Shown here in pieces: positions 30,852 to 42,303 of a stretch of 64,000 nucleotides of DNA. The DNA lies in NCBI RefSeq assembly GCF_905220415.1, contig NC_059539.1:2666001-2730000 (forward strand), written 5' to 3'. The first letter of the stretch is position 1. Each line of letters opens with the position of its first letter. This stretch comes from Colias croceus (taxonomy: Eukaryota; Arthropoda; Insecta; Lepidoptera; Pieridae). The notes below the pieces were generated by a model. That model had not been told where the DNA came from and did not search any database. It saw only the letters and a program-made list of their open reading frames with translations. Position numbers and translations under genes: made by a program.

Positions 30852-31163
30852 CAATGACCTATTATACTGGTAGACGCGGCATACGCCAACATCATTGCAC
30901 TAAAAAACAGCGTAATTAATACATACCTACTTACTAACGCATTATCACCAATACAGTTGTTCTCTCTTTCACTCTCACGCACGAGACATAATACATGTCT
31001 CACTCATGTACTTCGTAATAACAACTGCCGATTAAAATACAAAAAGAACGTCCAGCCACGACGCTGAATGGTGCGTGACTAAGTGAAACTCGGGCACTTA
31101 CCTGAGTTTTTTCTTGCCAAAATAGGGAGCGGGTAACGTATCTAGCTCTTTTATATATCATAG
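30852..31163 (-). mobile_element. 312-bp non-autonomous DNA element with 8-bp target duplication, copy 1
   Basis: The element is flanked by the perfect direct repeat TGTAACAT (30844-30851 and 31164-31171). It starts CAATGACCTATTATA and ends TATATATCATAG on the plus strand, so the termini CAATGA and CTATGA form a weak inverted repeat. Eight-base duplications suggest the hAT superfamily. It is about 99 percent identical to the inverted copy at 37469-37783. Read on the minus strand it carries TATATAAAAG and a consensus splice donor (see that copy). Confidence 0.75.
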
Positions 31164-31388
31164 TGTAACATGGAAAAGGACATAAAAGACAATCGAAGAG
31201 GAGTTTGGAGGAGGCTGCTGTCGAAATAAAGATATGACAAGATACTCAGAACATAGATTCAAAGTTAAGTTCAGTTACCCCAATTGTCTGTAATTTTACA
31301 GTATTCTTTATTGTTTCCAAGTTATCTATTCCAATATCTAATTTTAGCCAAGTCGATCTCGTAAAGGAAATAAAATTAGCTCAAAACA

Positions 31389-31473
31389 ATTAGAAATTAA
31401 AGACTTTTTAACGGGAAAATAATATTATAATGATTAAATCGCGTTTAAAATCCGTTAAAAAGTCTTTAATTTC
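31389..31473. mobile_element. 85-bp fold-back element with flanking direct repeat
   Basis: Arms 31391-31414 and 31452-31475 are exact 24-bp reverse complements around a 37-nt AT-rich centre. TAGCTCAAAACA occurs immediately outside on both sides (31377-31388 and 31474-31485), overlapping the arm edge by two bases on the right. This looks like a miniature inverted-repeat element with a target duplication. One arm is also found alone near 14886. Confidence 0.65.
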
Positions 31474-31769
31474 TAGCTCAAAACAGATTTCATATCGCCA
31501 ACTGTTTAATGACACCCAAAAATCATGAATCTATTTAAAGTTGTAAAAGAATTAATAGCTATCAAACTGTTAAAACAATGAATCCACCTTTACTTTGTTC
31601 TAAACTCGCTAACCCGACGTCAGATTATCGGAAATTCATTGAAGAAGTCTCTAGAGAATATGTATAATTCTTTTTTCTAAGTAACGGTTGTAAATCTCTT
31701 GAGAATTGCAAAAAAGAAGTACCCAAGTCAAATAAATATTTATAATCTAAAAAAATTCTATGCGTAAAG

Positions 31770-31905
31770 GTTCTAAAATATTTATTTTATTATTTATTGC
31801 ACACACAAAAGAAATAGAGACACATACAGTACAGATAAGAGGAAAATAATGTGTACAAACGGTGGCCTTATCGCTAGGTAGCGATCTCTTCCAGGCCAAT
31901 AATAA
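31770..31905 (-). repeat. RTE-type LINE 3' tail
   Basis: On the minus strand GGAAGAGATCGCTACCTAGC is followed by GATAAGGCCACCG and an AATAAATAATAAAATAAAT tail. I recognise this as a very common lepidopteran RTE-like 3' end. The copy is 5'-truncated and non-coding. Confidence 0.65.
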
Positions 31906-31991
31906 TAGAAATTATGGAACTTTTTCTCTATAATATGTCAATAAAGTTTTATTTTATTTTACAAAAATACAAACATATTTAATAATTAATA

Positions 31992-32208
31992 CTAGGTTTC
32001 CACCCGCGGCATCGCCCGCGCAGTCAAAGTAAAACCCGCATAGTTCCCCTTCCGGTAGGATTTCCGGGATAAAACCTATCCTATGTCCTTTCTCGGGTAA
32101 CAAATATCTCTATACCAAATTTCATGCAAATTGGTTCAGTAGTTAAGGCGTGATTGAGTAACAGACAGACAGACAGAGTTACTTTCGCATTTATAATATT
32201 AGTATTGA
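31992..32208 (-). mobile_element. Non-autonomous Helitron-type element (TGTC-repeat subfamily)
   Basis: Minus-strand relative of 1792-2033. The hairpin end reads CTAGGTTTCCACCCGCGGC, then CCCGGGATAAAACC-like text, AATTTCATGCAAATTGGTTC, (AGAC)n and TATAATATTAGTATTGA. Confidence 0.75.
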
Positions 32209-32546
32209 TGTTGTACCTTGTACCTATTATTTTTGAATAAAAACAAATAACTATTAATTACATATCACAAACATAAATAATTAAATTGTGAATCCGATAA
32301 AGTCAGACAAAACCAATATTTTAATGAGATCCATTTAATTGCTTTTAAAGTTAATCTCGTGATGTTGGACATAAATTTTATCGTAACGTGAAAGGTTATT
32401 TGAGTCCGTAATGTTTATTTTTTGTTCCAAATATATTTTGTTAATAAAATTTGTTTGTGAAATAACATTCCTCATTTGGGGAATAAATATCACATTTATA
32501 ACAAACTATTATGCTTTATTATCATGATAATGATTATAAAAATATA

Positions 32547-32660
32547 CTAGGTTTTCACCCAAAGTTTTGCCTATGTTATCAACAAATTATTTACTAATCC
32601 GTGCAGTCGTTTTCGAGTTTATCGTAAACAGACAGACAAACAGATACAAGCACACAATAT
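32547..32660 (-). repeat. Degenerate Helitron-type fragment
   Basis: CTAGGTTTTCACCCAAAG then a CCGTGCAGTCGTTTTCGAG block and AGACAGACAAACAGATAC, in the same order as better copies. Boundaries are approximate. Confidence 0.45.
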
Positions 32661-33965
32661 TTACAACGGGAATGACTTCTTAAAATTGAAATATTAACTT
32701 CAGTTTGTCCTTTTTTTTTTGTATAAATAAAGGTATATTTTTTTTTCCTTTTATCTATTTTTACTGTTCAAACATAAAACTTTGAGTTTGCAGAAACATA
32801 TATAATATAGATATAAAGACTGGGAAGAAACTGGCCTTCGAAACACAGTTTACCACTAGTATGAAGGTCAGGGTCTGAACATAATGCTGTACCTGTTTCT
32901 TGAAAAATAATTTTTTATTATTTATTTATTTATTATTCTGTATTGAATTTATCTCAAGATTATTCCGGAAATTATGTATAGGAAGAAGACTCTATTACCA
33001 CACCGAAGGTACAATACTGAATTTTATGATAAAATCAACTATATATTTTAAAAATTACTTACTTTTTTCAGACTAGAGTTTGATAAAAATAAATAAATTT
33101 TCTAGTGTCAAAAGTGCTTTTAACTTCAAAAGCTCTTTGACTATTATGAAAGCCAGTAAGTGGCCTATCCCGAGGTCATCTCATTTACTTTGTAGCCACT
33201 TAAGTTTTCCTTTTGATTGCGATATTTAATTTATTACGAAGATAAAAATTATTTTTCTCTTAAAGCTAAATCTAAATTCTTTAACTTTCTTACTTATTCA
33301 TTTATTATTATTCATTTATTCATTTATTGAAACCTTATTGAAACATTCATTGTACTAACAGTTAAAATACCAAAGAATACATTGAATGATTATATACATA
33401 TTTATAAATTATAATACGTTATACGTTAACAAAAATTAAAATCAAAACGGACACACTATGAACGGCTAAATACATCCAAGCACCTGCTAAGGAGGTGCAG
33501 GATAGAACTTGCACCGCCAGCAAAAATATCAATTGTGGCATCAGAGGCCAGCACACGATTCAGCAGATGAAATAGTATAATAATAGCTAGATAAAAAGTT
33601 AAAAAAAATGGTCGGTATTTTATTCATGACCACATAATACTTAAAATATTTAGTGACAGGGCAGCCGTATACGCAAATATTTTTACACAAGATTCACACA
33701 TATTATTTATTCGTTTCAATACGATTCGTCAAATCACAAAATACTTCTCCTAACACTTTAACCTAAAAGCACCCCACATTGACATAGGTAAAAATAATTT
33801 GAATACCATGCGTGTTCAATAAAATCAACCCAATTCACTTAGAAAAACATAAATCAATCCCTAGAAATGGACAGTTCGCAAAAGCTCCTTTCACAAAATA
33901 TTTACATCAAGAAGCACGTGGTTATTCGAAGATATCGTAACCATTGCTACGTCGCGTGTATAGCT
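32661..33965. other. AT-rich DNA
   Basis: No gene is seen. (TTTA)n runs occur near 32917 and 33300. Confidence 0.35.
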
Positions 33966-34002
33966 CTCGTAATATGTAGCTATACGAGCTACATATTACG
34001 AG
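33966..34002. repeat. Perfect 16-bp hairpin with 5-nt loop
   Basis: CTCGTAATATGTAGCT (33966-33981) is exactly complementary to AGCTACATATTACGAG (33987-34002). It may be a small fold-back element or a chance product of local template switching. Confidence 0.85.
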
Positions 34003-36554
34003 ATAAATTTATTAAATACGAATTCTTTCAAAAATATCATTTCATTATAAATGAAAATATAATTCAGAAAATTATTCGCAATACATTATATATATCACCT
34101 ATATGACTTTCCAAAGGTTATCGTATCTATGGTCAAATAATGTAATTTTTCAGATAAATTAAATTACCTTTAAGTACTATACTACGGTGTAAATTAAGGT
34201 CGATATCACACATTACTTATTCCTCATACATTAGTACGGCTTAGAGCCAACCACAGAGTTTTTAGATAGCATAGGACAAGTTTGCTGTAATATTTGTTTT
34301 AGCCCGTAAGTGGAATAAAATATCTGTTTCCGTAAGTATTATACTCAATATTTCATAGATTAATTATTGGTTAAAATATGAATAGTCATTAGTCAATTAA
34401 ACTATCTATATTAAAAGCTTGAACAAAGCCACGGTAAAATATATTTATAGAACATTATAATTTATAACCATTCGGAATAAGTCATTATATGTCTACGTAA
34501 TAATAGTAATTAATACTAGATAGCACCTGTGGCTTCGCTTGAGTGCACTAAACGTTAATGACACCATTTCACAAATCTCTTACCCCTTTTACCCCTTCAA
34601 GGTTTGTCGCGACGAAAATACTTAAGACCCTCTCTTTTTCCCATAGATACATACCTATTACCTATATCAAAGTCCATAAATATTGTAAAGCACCTTCAGA
34701 GCTAAGCAGTACATCTATTTAAAGCTACTATTAAAAGATCTAAGTAGTTTGTTTGTTTGAACGAGATAATATTATTAGAAATTACTGGTTTAAAATAGTT
34801 TTTTGTGTGCGATACTCCAAGTGTATTGAAAAAGGCCAAAGGCGATAGAGCATCACGCTACGATACGATCAAAAGCAGAGGACTAAAGGAAAAATGCTAA
34901 AAAAGGTTTATTAGGTATATTTTTTAAAATAACTATGATTATAATTTAAGCCAGTGTAGTATAATTAATTTAAAACATTAGAAACATCTAATTCTCAACA
35001 CAACACGTCTTCTTACACAAGTTCAATCTAGAATTGCATTGTAGGTCTAACTTCATTGTCTCCAGTTGAAACCACTATAGCACTAACTTCGTTTGTTATG
35101 GAATCCTGGAATCTATGTGAATTCAAAACAGATTATTAACATCCAGTTTGATAGGCTAGAAAAGGTTAGTCACGTTGTTAAAAGCAATAACTATAAATTT
35201 AATAAACCTCGAATAAACTGAGTTAATCACATCCCAAATTATTGTGTAATTGATAAAATATATCAAAATAATGTTATACACATTTCATATCCTCGTATTA
35301 CGAAAACATCGTGTTTAGCATCAGCAGACAACACCTCTACTCAATTTTCAACGTCTTACCGTAACTACTGAATTAGCATTATAATGAACTATTTGTTTTC
35401 TTATTTATTTTTTCAAATATTTTTCGATATAGTATTTTATAGCACCAATCTTGCACCAATATTCTAAACATTTTCTTAGAACATTTCAGAGAACACAAAC
35501 AGAATAAAATTGATATTTAACTGCGGCAAAACTAAATATTACTGAAACTTTATGTTGCAAGGAAAATCCATTAGCGGCAAGAAGTTTTAAGTGAATATGA
35601 TTATTTCACTATAAAATAAAGTAAATAACGTTTAGTTTTTCTTTTTCGTGAGATTTTGTTTAAAATATACGTACCAACCATATAGAACGAATTTATGGAG
35701 GTATTGGTTTTTATCCTGAAAATTCATTTTAAAACGAAAACTCTGAATTGCTGGCCGCGTAAAACATATTTATATTCAATTTCAACCTCTTTGTTGTATC
35801 TAGATAGTATTATATTATCTGTGCATCTAGCTAGATGCTTGAATTTACTAGTAATTCAGTAAGTGTTCGAATAAATTCTATACAGACAGAACAAAGACTA
35901 CCTAATCCAAGAAGGTATATTCTAGATAATTTACGTAATGGAAGTCTTCGTATTTCCGAGGTTAATCCCGTACTAAAATAGTACAAATAATTTGTTTGTA
36001 ATTAAACTAAAGCCAACAGATTACAAGATAAGTTTGCCTAATAATCTTGTAAAACATCTTCGTTATATTAAACTTTGTTAATTAAATATATTAACAACAT
36101 TGAACATGTATGATTCTGACTACTCTCGTGTTAGCTTATGACGTCAGTATGTGGAAATGTTTATTCATATTTTTGAGTATGAAAAATTCATATAACTCTA
36201 TGTGACGGGATGAAGGGAGACTAAATAAGGGTTTGTGAATTTAACGTTGTTGGCTACACCTTATGACATGAAGCCAAGTGTTAATGCTAGTATTTCTACA
36301 GTATTCTGTTAAGTGAGTTCAAACAACACCAATTTTTCTCAAAATTCATTCGGTAGGTACTTTGGACGGTATTGAGCTACAGAAAATTGAAAGAGACAAA
36401 CATTTACATTTATTATATAGGAAAAAAAGAAAGAAACCAAGTTAATATATTATTATGATAGAGAAGTATTATAAGTATACATTTTTAGTTCTTCTGATCG
36501 AATCTATAATTGATAATAATGGATTATTATCTATAATAATAATAAAAATAAGGG
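34003..36554. other. AT-rich DNA with worn Helitron-type fragments
   Basis: A minus-oriented 3' end (ACTAGATAGCACCTGTGGC) lies near 34513. A plus-oriented GTTT-subfamily fragment (GTTTGTTTGTTTGAACGAG to GCATCACGCTACG) lies at about 34735-34863. Nothing else is assignable, and no coding frame is convincing. Confidence 0.45.
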
Positions 36555-37360
36555 CTGTGACGACCCTGTGTAGGGATGTGACGACCCCATCGCCCACGGT
36601 TGGGATATCTATTGTTTACGTGATAATAGATATTCCACCCGTGCAATCAGTCAACCCGCAGGACACCTTGTGGCGCGGTGTCGGGGAGTAGCGACCCCGC
36701 GGGAACCGAGTGCTCCCGGGGGAGGCCCCTGTCTTCATCTCCGGCTTGCCTTCACCGGCCGGTTGGAGTGAAGCCTGACGAGGACAGGACCCCCACCTCT
36801 GACTTGCCTTAACCGGCCGGCCAGAGTGGAGTCGCGAGAGCTTTTAGCTCGAAGGGTGGATGCGAAGCGTAAGTGGCGAGTGGGCACGTGATGCTGGACC
36901 CTCAGGGAGCGCGTGATCGGAGTTTAAAGTCCAGGGACGCCTCTCCACCCTTAGCTGCTCACAATATGTTGCCCCCTTGTCGCACTATTGCAGCGACTTG
37001 TTTCGGGGGCCCATACAGTGAGAGGGCGAGTCACCACCTGCCAACATATTTTTACTTTCTTTTAGTAGAAAGGCAGGTGCCATAGTTTCCTATAGTCCCC
37101 AGTACCAGTCCATTTAGCATCCCAATCCATAGCCCAATTATTAAATTTCCATACCCTGCAATAGTCCTACATCGGCCGCGGACTGCCTAGGGCTGTATTT
37201 CTATAGTGCAGTCATGGGCAGGCTGCGGCTGGTGTCCCACAACACATTAAAATTCTCGAAAGGGCCTCTGCGTGTTGGATCCGTGTCCCCACGTAAGCCT
37301 TCCAAAGGTCCGGGTACCGTCCTTCTGGTGGTACCCGAGTATTATGGAACCGAGAAACAT
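36555..37360. repeat. G+C-rich interspersed repeat block, probably LINE-derived
   Basis: This about 800-bp block stands out from the AT-rich surroundings. It contains a duplicated motif, GGCTTGCCTTCACCGGCCGG (about 36742) and GACTTGCCTTAACCGGCCGG (about 36801), and repeated GTGACGACCC (36556 and 36580). I recall similar text as a recurrent lepidopteran repeat, perhaps an untranslated part of a non-LTR retrotransposon, but no reverse transcriptase frame is present to prove it. Confidence 0.45.
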
Positions 37361-37468
37361 AATAAAAATAATAATATAATATAAATTGATAATTGATAAT
37401 AAAATAAATGGTGAAAGATAAATTCAAGAATTTTACTTCATAAGATTTATTTAAAGACGTATTTGAGA

Positions 37469-37783
37469 CTATGATATATAAAAGAGCTAGATACGTTACC
37501 CGCTCTCTATTTTGGCAAGAAAAAACTCAGGTAAGTGCCCGAGTTTCACTTAGTCACGCACCATTCAGCGTCGTGGCTGGACGTTCTTTTTGTATTTTAA
37601 TCGACAGTTGTTATTACGAAGTACATGAGTGAGACATGTATTATGTCTCGTGCGTGAGAGTGAAAGAGAGAACAACTGTATTGGTGATAATGCGTTAGTA
37701 AGTAGGTATGTATTAATTACGCTGTTTTTTAGTGCAATGATGTTGGCGTATGCCGCGTCTACTAGTATAATAATAGGTCATTG
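37469..37783 (+). mobile_element. 315-bp non-autonomous DNA element with 8-bp target duplication, copy 2
   Basis: It is flanked by the perfect direct repeat ATTTGAGA (37461-37468 and 37784-37791). It starts CTATGATATATAAAAG and ends GGTCATTG. Against the inverted copy at 30852-31163 I count three substitutions and one 3-bp indel. TATATAAAAG at 37475-37484 and the splice-donor consensus CAG/GTAAGT at 37528-37536 lie in promoter-exon-intron order on this strand. There is no transposase frame. Confidence 0.8.
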
Positions 37784-37793
37784 ATTTGAGACT

Positions 37794-38603
37794 CTTTAAT
37801 ATTTAAATGCTAGACATCTTTAACAAATGTAATCATTTTAATAGAAGATAAAAAATATAATTTAATTAGTCCAAGTTTCAAATATCACAAGACAAAAGAT
37901 GTGAAAATATTCCAACAAAATAACAACTGTTGCGTTGAAATGGATTCATCAATTCAATTTCGCCGTACAAATGCTGATGCCTGTCCGGGCTTTTATTAAT
38001 TAAATTCTGTATAAAAGAAACTTAATAGTATTTCTGTTGCTCTTATCAGCGTATTCCACTATGGCAAGTCATATTCCGTACCTCTTTTGGGACATAAATT
38101 CGGTTCGGACGTTTTATTTCAAAAGGTTGAAAGGTATTGCGAAATATTATTTATCGGAGTTCGTCAATATCGCTCTTTTATTTTGATGATAAATGACGAC
38201 TTTTGTTCGAGTTTTTTTCACTTATGATCATGTCTGTGAATTAAATATGTACTACTTAAGTACTTTTAGTTTTTGGTTGAAGTTGAGTTATAAAACTTCA
38301 CTTAATTCAATGTGCAACGTAAAAAGTATAGATAAATATATAAATTTTTACTTTTTAGATGACCTTCTATCACGTAGGTATACTGGACATAGAAAACGCA
38401 CGCTCTTCATAATCTGACAGCACAAATAAAAGTTTCTACGGATAATGCAAATTAAAAATGTAATCCGTAATGGAATGCGGATTAGGGATCTCGTTCCTAC
38501 GGTATGAATATTCTTTACCATTTTACTTCTATAAAAAATTAATCTCCTAGAAATAGAACTACGTTAATTGAGTAACTACCATACAAGAGATAAAGGTTTG
38601 TAA
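37794..38603. other. AT-rich DNA
   Basis: No gene or assignable repeat is visible. Confidence 0.35.
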
Positions 38604-38798
38604 CTAGCTATGCCTCGCGGTTTTAACCGCATTGCTCTGCTCGCGCTCCTGTTGCGTTGGTCTAAGCATGATGATGCCTATGCCTTCCTTGATAAATGGA
38701 CTATCTAACATCAAGAATTTTCGAAATCAGACCAGTATACTCCCGATATGAGTGTGTTCAAACAAACAAACTCTTCAGCTTTATAATATTATCATAGA
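38604..38798 (-). mobile_element. Non-autonomous Helitron-type element, GTTT subfamily
   Basis: CTAGCTATGCCTCGCGG tail, GCATGATGATGCC, GAATTTTCGAAATCAGACC, AACAAACAAACTC and TATAATATTATCATAGA on the plus strand form a complete reverse-oriented copy. Confidence 0.7.
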
Positions 38799-39213
38799 TT
38801 ATTATCAAACTACAATTCCTTAACAATAGCTTATAGCTTGGCTCATGACAACGCGTACCTACCATGAATACAAGACAATACAAATATACCCAAAACGCGT
38901 AAACAGGCACATTGAACAAATGAAATCTATTAGTAAAGCCCATAAAGATAATGTAAGAGCTAAATGGAGATATAAATAAGGGTGAGATGTCTATCTAAAC
39001 GACAGAACATCGTACGGTGATGGTCTCATTACGCACCATTTGACGCGCATGCGGTTTTGTAGGCAATCTTCTTAAATCTGTAAATAAATACAAATCTGAT
39101 ACTCATGCCTCCGTACCATGATGTCCATAAAGCAGTATTTCCAGTCTGGATAAAATTTATCATTTAACGTCAGCGCCAGGTTGTCTAGCGCCATCACGAT
39201 CCCACACGGGTAA

Positions 39214-39400
39214 TCTATACTAATATTATAAAGCTGAAAAGTTTGTTTGTTTGTTTGAACGCGCTAATCTCAAGAACTACTGGTCCGATTTGAAAAATTA
39301 TTTCGGTGTTGGATAGCCCATTTATCGAGGAAGGCTATAGGCATCACGCTAAGCCCAAAAGAAGCGGAGCCACGCGGGTGAAACCGCGGAGCGCAGCTAA
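39214..39400 (+). mobile_element. Non-autonomous Helitron-type element, GTTT subfamily
   Basis: It runs from TCTATACTAATATTATAAAG through (GTTT)n, GAACGCGCTAATCTCAAG and GGTGAAACCGCGGAGCGCAG to CTAA before T, which fits CTRR. It is one of the best-preserved copies. Confidence 0.8.
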
Positions 39401-41085
39401 TACTGCTATAAGACTGATGTAACATTTTTATTTTGTCTAAACAATCGAATGAAACAAAACTTATCGTTAAATTTTTAAATTTTATAATACAGGTTTTGCC
39501 TCAGATCAGTTTCCTTAAAATCGAAAATATGTATCAAATTATAGTATATTATATATTAGCTTGTATACTAGTTATAAGTATGTGTGTACCTGAGCGACAT
39601 ACCTAATCATTTTAAACTCTTAAAAAAGTAGTATCACTGGTAGTATTATGCATGTAGATTGGCACCTTTGTCACAAAGGGATACGTAATACTTAAACCTT
39701 ATTTCGAATAAAATTTCACTGAAATTGTAGTGGCTTTGAAATTGACACGTCTCTATACGTCTCGGCAAGTCCAGTGGGACTCTGTGCTATTGTTTTACGT
39801 GAGGACGATCTCTTTTAAAGTTTGGCTGTATTTCTTTTTTATTTTATTTTATACTAGACTAAACAAACCCTTTTTACAGTACCTAGGATAGGTACTAAAA
39901 CATATACCAACTGATACATGAATCTATACTTATATTATAAAGCTGAAGAGTTTGTTTGTTTGAAAGCGCTAAGTAATCATAACTAAAATCAGGGCCGACT
40001 GCAACTTTAAAATAAAATTATACTGCCAAATAATCAAAACCAACGTTTACACCTAATCATTTTGATTTTTCAAAGTTAAGATGCCTAAACCAACGATTTG
40101 AATGCTCACAAGCTAACATTAAAATGAAAAAACGCCACAACTTTTTCGCTTAATCTTTTACACAAAAACAAATAACAGACAGAGTTCTTTGAGTAGGTAT
40201 CTTGAAACAAAGAGCTTAAGTTTTAATTGAAATCAATATGAAGAAAGGATAGCTACGTGCTAACGGAAGGGCAAAATCCAATTTTAAATGGATTATCGAT
40301 GTTTGGCGCTTTATTCCGTCTTTCGTCTTTGAGCAAATATTGAAGTTCTTAAACCTAGCTGCTAAAACGTGTTACTTGATTCGATTTCACGAAATTAAAT
40401 CCTGCGACGTTTTAGAATTTGACTTTACGGGTAGAAATATAGTTGGATTATTCTATCGTAAATGTGGTTTAACCTTTAAAGATGGAATCGACGATTTATT
40501 TAATTAAATCCTACATGTTTTCAAAAGGGTTTGAATATTTTAATTTGTCAGGCCGTGATGCCACATTCAATGTTCAAAAGGTTTTGTTTAAATTGGATTG
40601 TGTCATCAGAATCTATCTAATAAAGGATATATATAGCCTATCTAATAAAAGAAAAGATGTTTTAATCTTAATATTGCGCAGAACACACTAGTTAGGTACA
40701 AAATTAAATATAAGTGGAAATATGAACGCACTCTCTCGTTATTTAAGACTCCTAAATGCTATCCAGTATGTGAATCCAATTAACAGCAGTTCCTCATTCT
40801 TTCCATAGTATAATTGTTCGTAAAATGAAAATAGTTCTCTCTGCATAGTAGGTATTTGAATATTTCTGTCCGCAGACAGTGGACGCTTAGCAACAAAATG
40901 TACCTCGAATATCACCGTTTAATTTAGAAGTATTTCATGAATTGTTTATTTATGCTATAAAATGAATGAATGAAAATGGTGAGGATGGTAAAGTTAAATA
41001 TATCTGTGATTATGTTCTATTTTAAATTATTCTGTAAGTAGCTTTTCTAATACTGTTCCTTGACCAATTTTCTATGAGTATTTAT
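39401..41085. other. AT-rich DNA with one Helitron-type 5' fragment
   Basis: TCTATACTTATATTATAAAG followed by GTTTGTTTGTTTGAAAGCGC lies at 39923-39972 and then loses similarity. The rest shows no gene. Confidence 0.4.
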
Positions 41086-41323
41086 TCTATACATACATAT
41101 TATAAATGCGAAAGTTTGTGGATGTGTGTGTGTGTGTTTGTTACTCTTTCACGCAAATACTACTTAACCGATTACAATGAAATTTAGCACACATATAGAG
41201 GGTAACTTGGTTTAACACATTTTACACACGCATAAACAGGTTTTATCCCAGAAATCCCACGGGAACGGGAACTATGCGGGTTTTCTTTTAAAAACGCGGG
41301 TAAAGCCGCGGGCGGAAATCTAG
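41086..41323 (+). mobile_element. Non-autonomous Helitron-type element (ATGCGAAAG subfamily)
   Basis: TCTATACATACATATTATAA, a (GT)n tract, TTACTCTTTCACGCAAATAC and CGATTACAATGAAATTTAGC lead to GGGTAAAGCCGCGGGCGG and ATCTAG. It is closest to 62091-62314. Confidence 0.8.
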
Positions 41324-41847
41324 TATTCTATAAATATAAGTATCTTTATTTATTTCATAGACAGCTTGTTAAAGTTTTTTATTCCTTAAAGAATCTATAA
41401 ATTCTCGGTTACAATGCAATGTAAATGTGGTTAAAACTCATTCGGAATTTTTTATAAAGCAGACAAAAATTTTACGAACAGCATTTACATTTTCATTCTT
41501 TATAATATTGTACGTAACTTTTATTGAGAGAAGAGGGAATGTATTAATTTTAGTCATTTCAGGAATTCAGAAGAAAATTGAGGATAATCAAATAAAACAA
41601 ATAAATTAAAGATAGTGCTTTATTAATTACAGATACTTACATACTCCGCCGAATATAAATACATCAACAATTTGGAGAGACAAGGTACAACATGAATCAC
41701 TATGAAGCCATACATAATTGACGGTGAAAATTAAAGGCAGTGTGCGAACCAAAGAAACAGCTTTGAGCATGAGTTACGCTACACCGTGTCGCGATAGGGC
41801 CGTGCCCTGTCCGGGGCTCTATCAAACATAATTTTTACTAAATACTA

Positions 41848-41998
41848 TGTTGCCCGACGAGTACAATATGGAGGTCTTCAAGAAAAGAGTGAACAGGTAC
41901 GTTCTAGAGAAGCGCGCACCATCTTAGGCCACATCTCAGCTTACCATCCGGCGAGATCGTAGTCAAGCGCTTCCCTATCCTATCATACAATAAAAAAA
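41848..41998 (+). pseudogene. C-terminus and 3' UTR of a Jockey/CR1-like LINE
   Basis: The frame LPDEYNMEVFKKRVNRY continues to a stop at 41925-41927. It is the end of a LINE ORF2, matching the family at 1640. The UTR CATCTCAGCTTACCATCCGG leads to an AATAAAAAAA tail. The copy is truncated to about 150 bp. Confidence 0.65.
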
Positions 41999-42000
41999 GA

Positions 42001-42165
42001 CGTGTGGCACTCGGGGACTGCCGCGGTAAAGCTATTGCATGCTATGCCTTTAAGCCACACCTCCGCGCCCGTCGGAGAGGGGAGCGTGAGGTTTTTCGTT
42101 ACGGAATTTCTGGATTCGGTCCCCGCGCTCAAGGCGCGCGATAGAAGCTATGCAATAGCTTAAAA
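42001..42165. repeat. G+C-rich unit with inverted 12-bp arms
   Basis: AAGCTATTGCAT (42029-42040) and ATGCAATAGCTT (42150-42161) are exact complements around a G+C-rich centre. The unit begins right after the LINE A-tail. It could be a miniature inverted-repeat element or a structured RNA-derived repeat. It has no tRNA-like boxes. Confidence 0.45.
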
Positions 42166-42303
42166 AACTTTGTGTATGAAGTGATTCATGCAGCTTAACC
42201 GTACACGGACGGGGCACGGCATTGAAATGTGTATGGATATTTTTTCATTTGCTTCCCGGTTCGTCCCCGGCACGGTGTAGAGTGAATCATGCTTTGAGGC
42301 TTC

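Larger units (their letters stand above)
41767..42303. repeat. Composite repeat bounded by imperfect inverted ends
   Basis: GAGCATGAGTTACGCTACACCG (41765-41786 region) is mirrored, with mismatches, by the complement of the stretch ending near 42303 (AAGCATGATTCACTCTACACCG on the minus strand). Inside lie a LINE tail and a second small inverted-repeat unit. It may be a DNA element that later received other insertions, but no target duplication is clear. Confidence 0.4.

Noticed and set aside
30844..37791. Idea that the two inverted 312-bp copies are long terminal repeats of one 7-kb transposon
   Set aside because: Each copy has its own different 8-bp duplication, so they inserted separately; the interval has no transposase.
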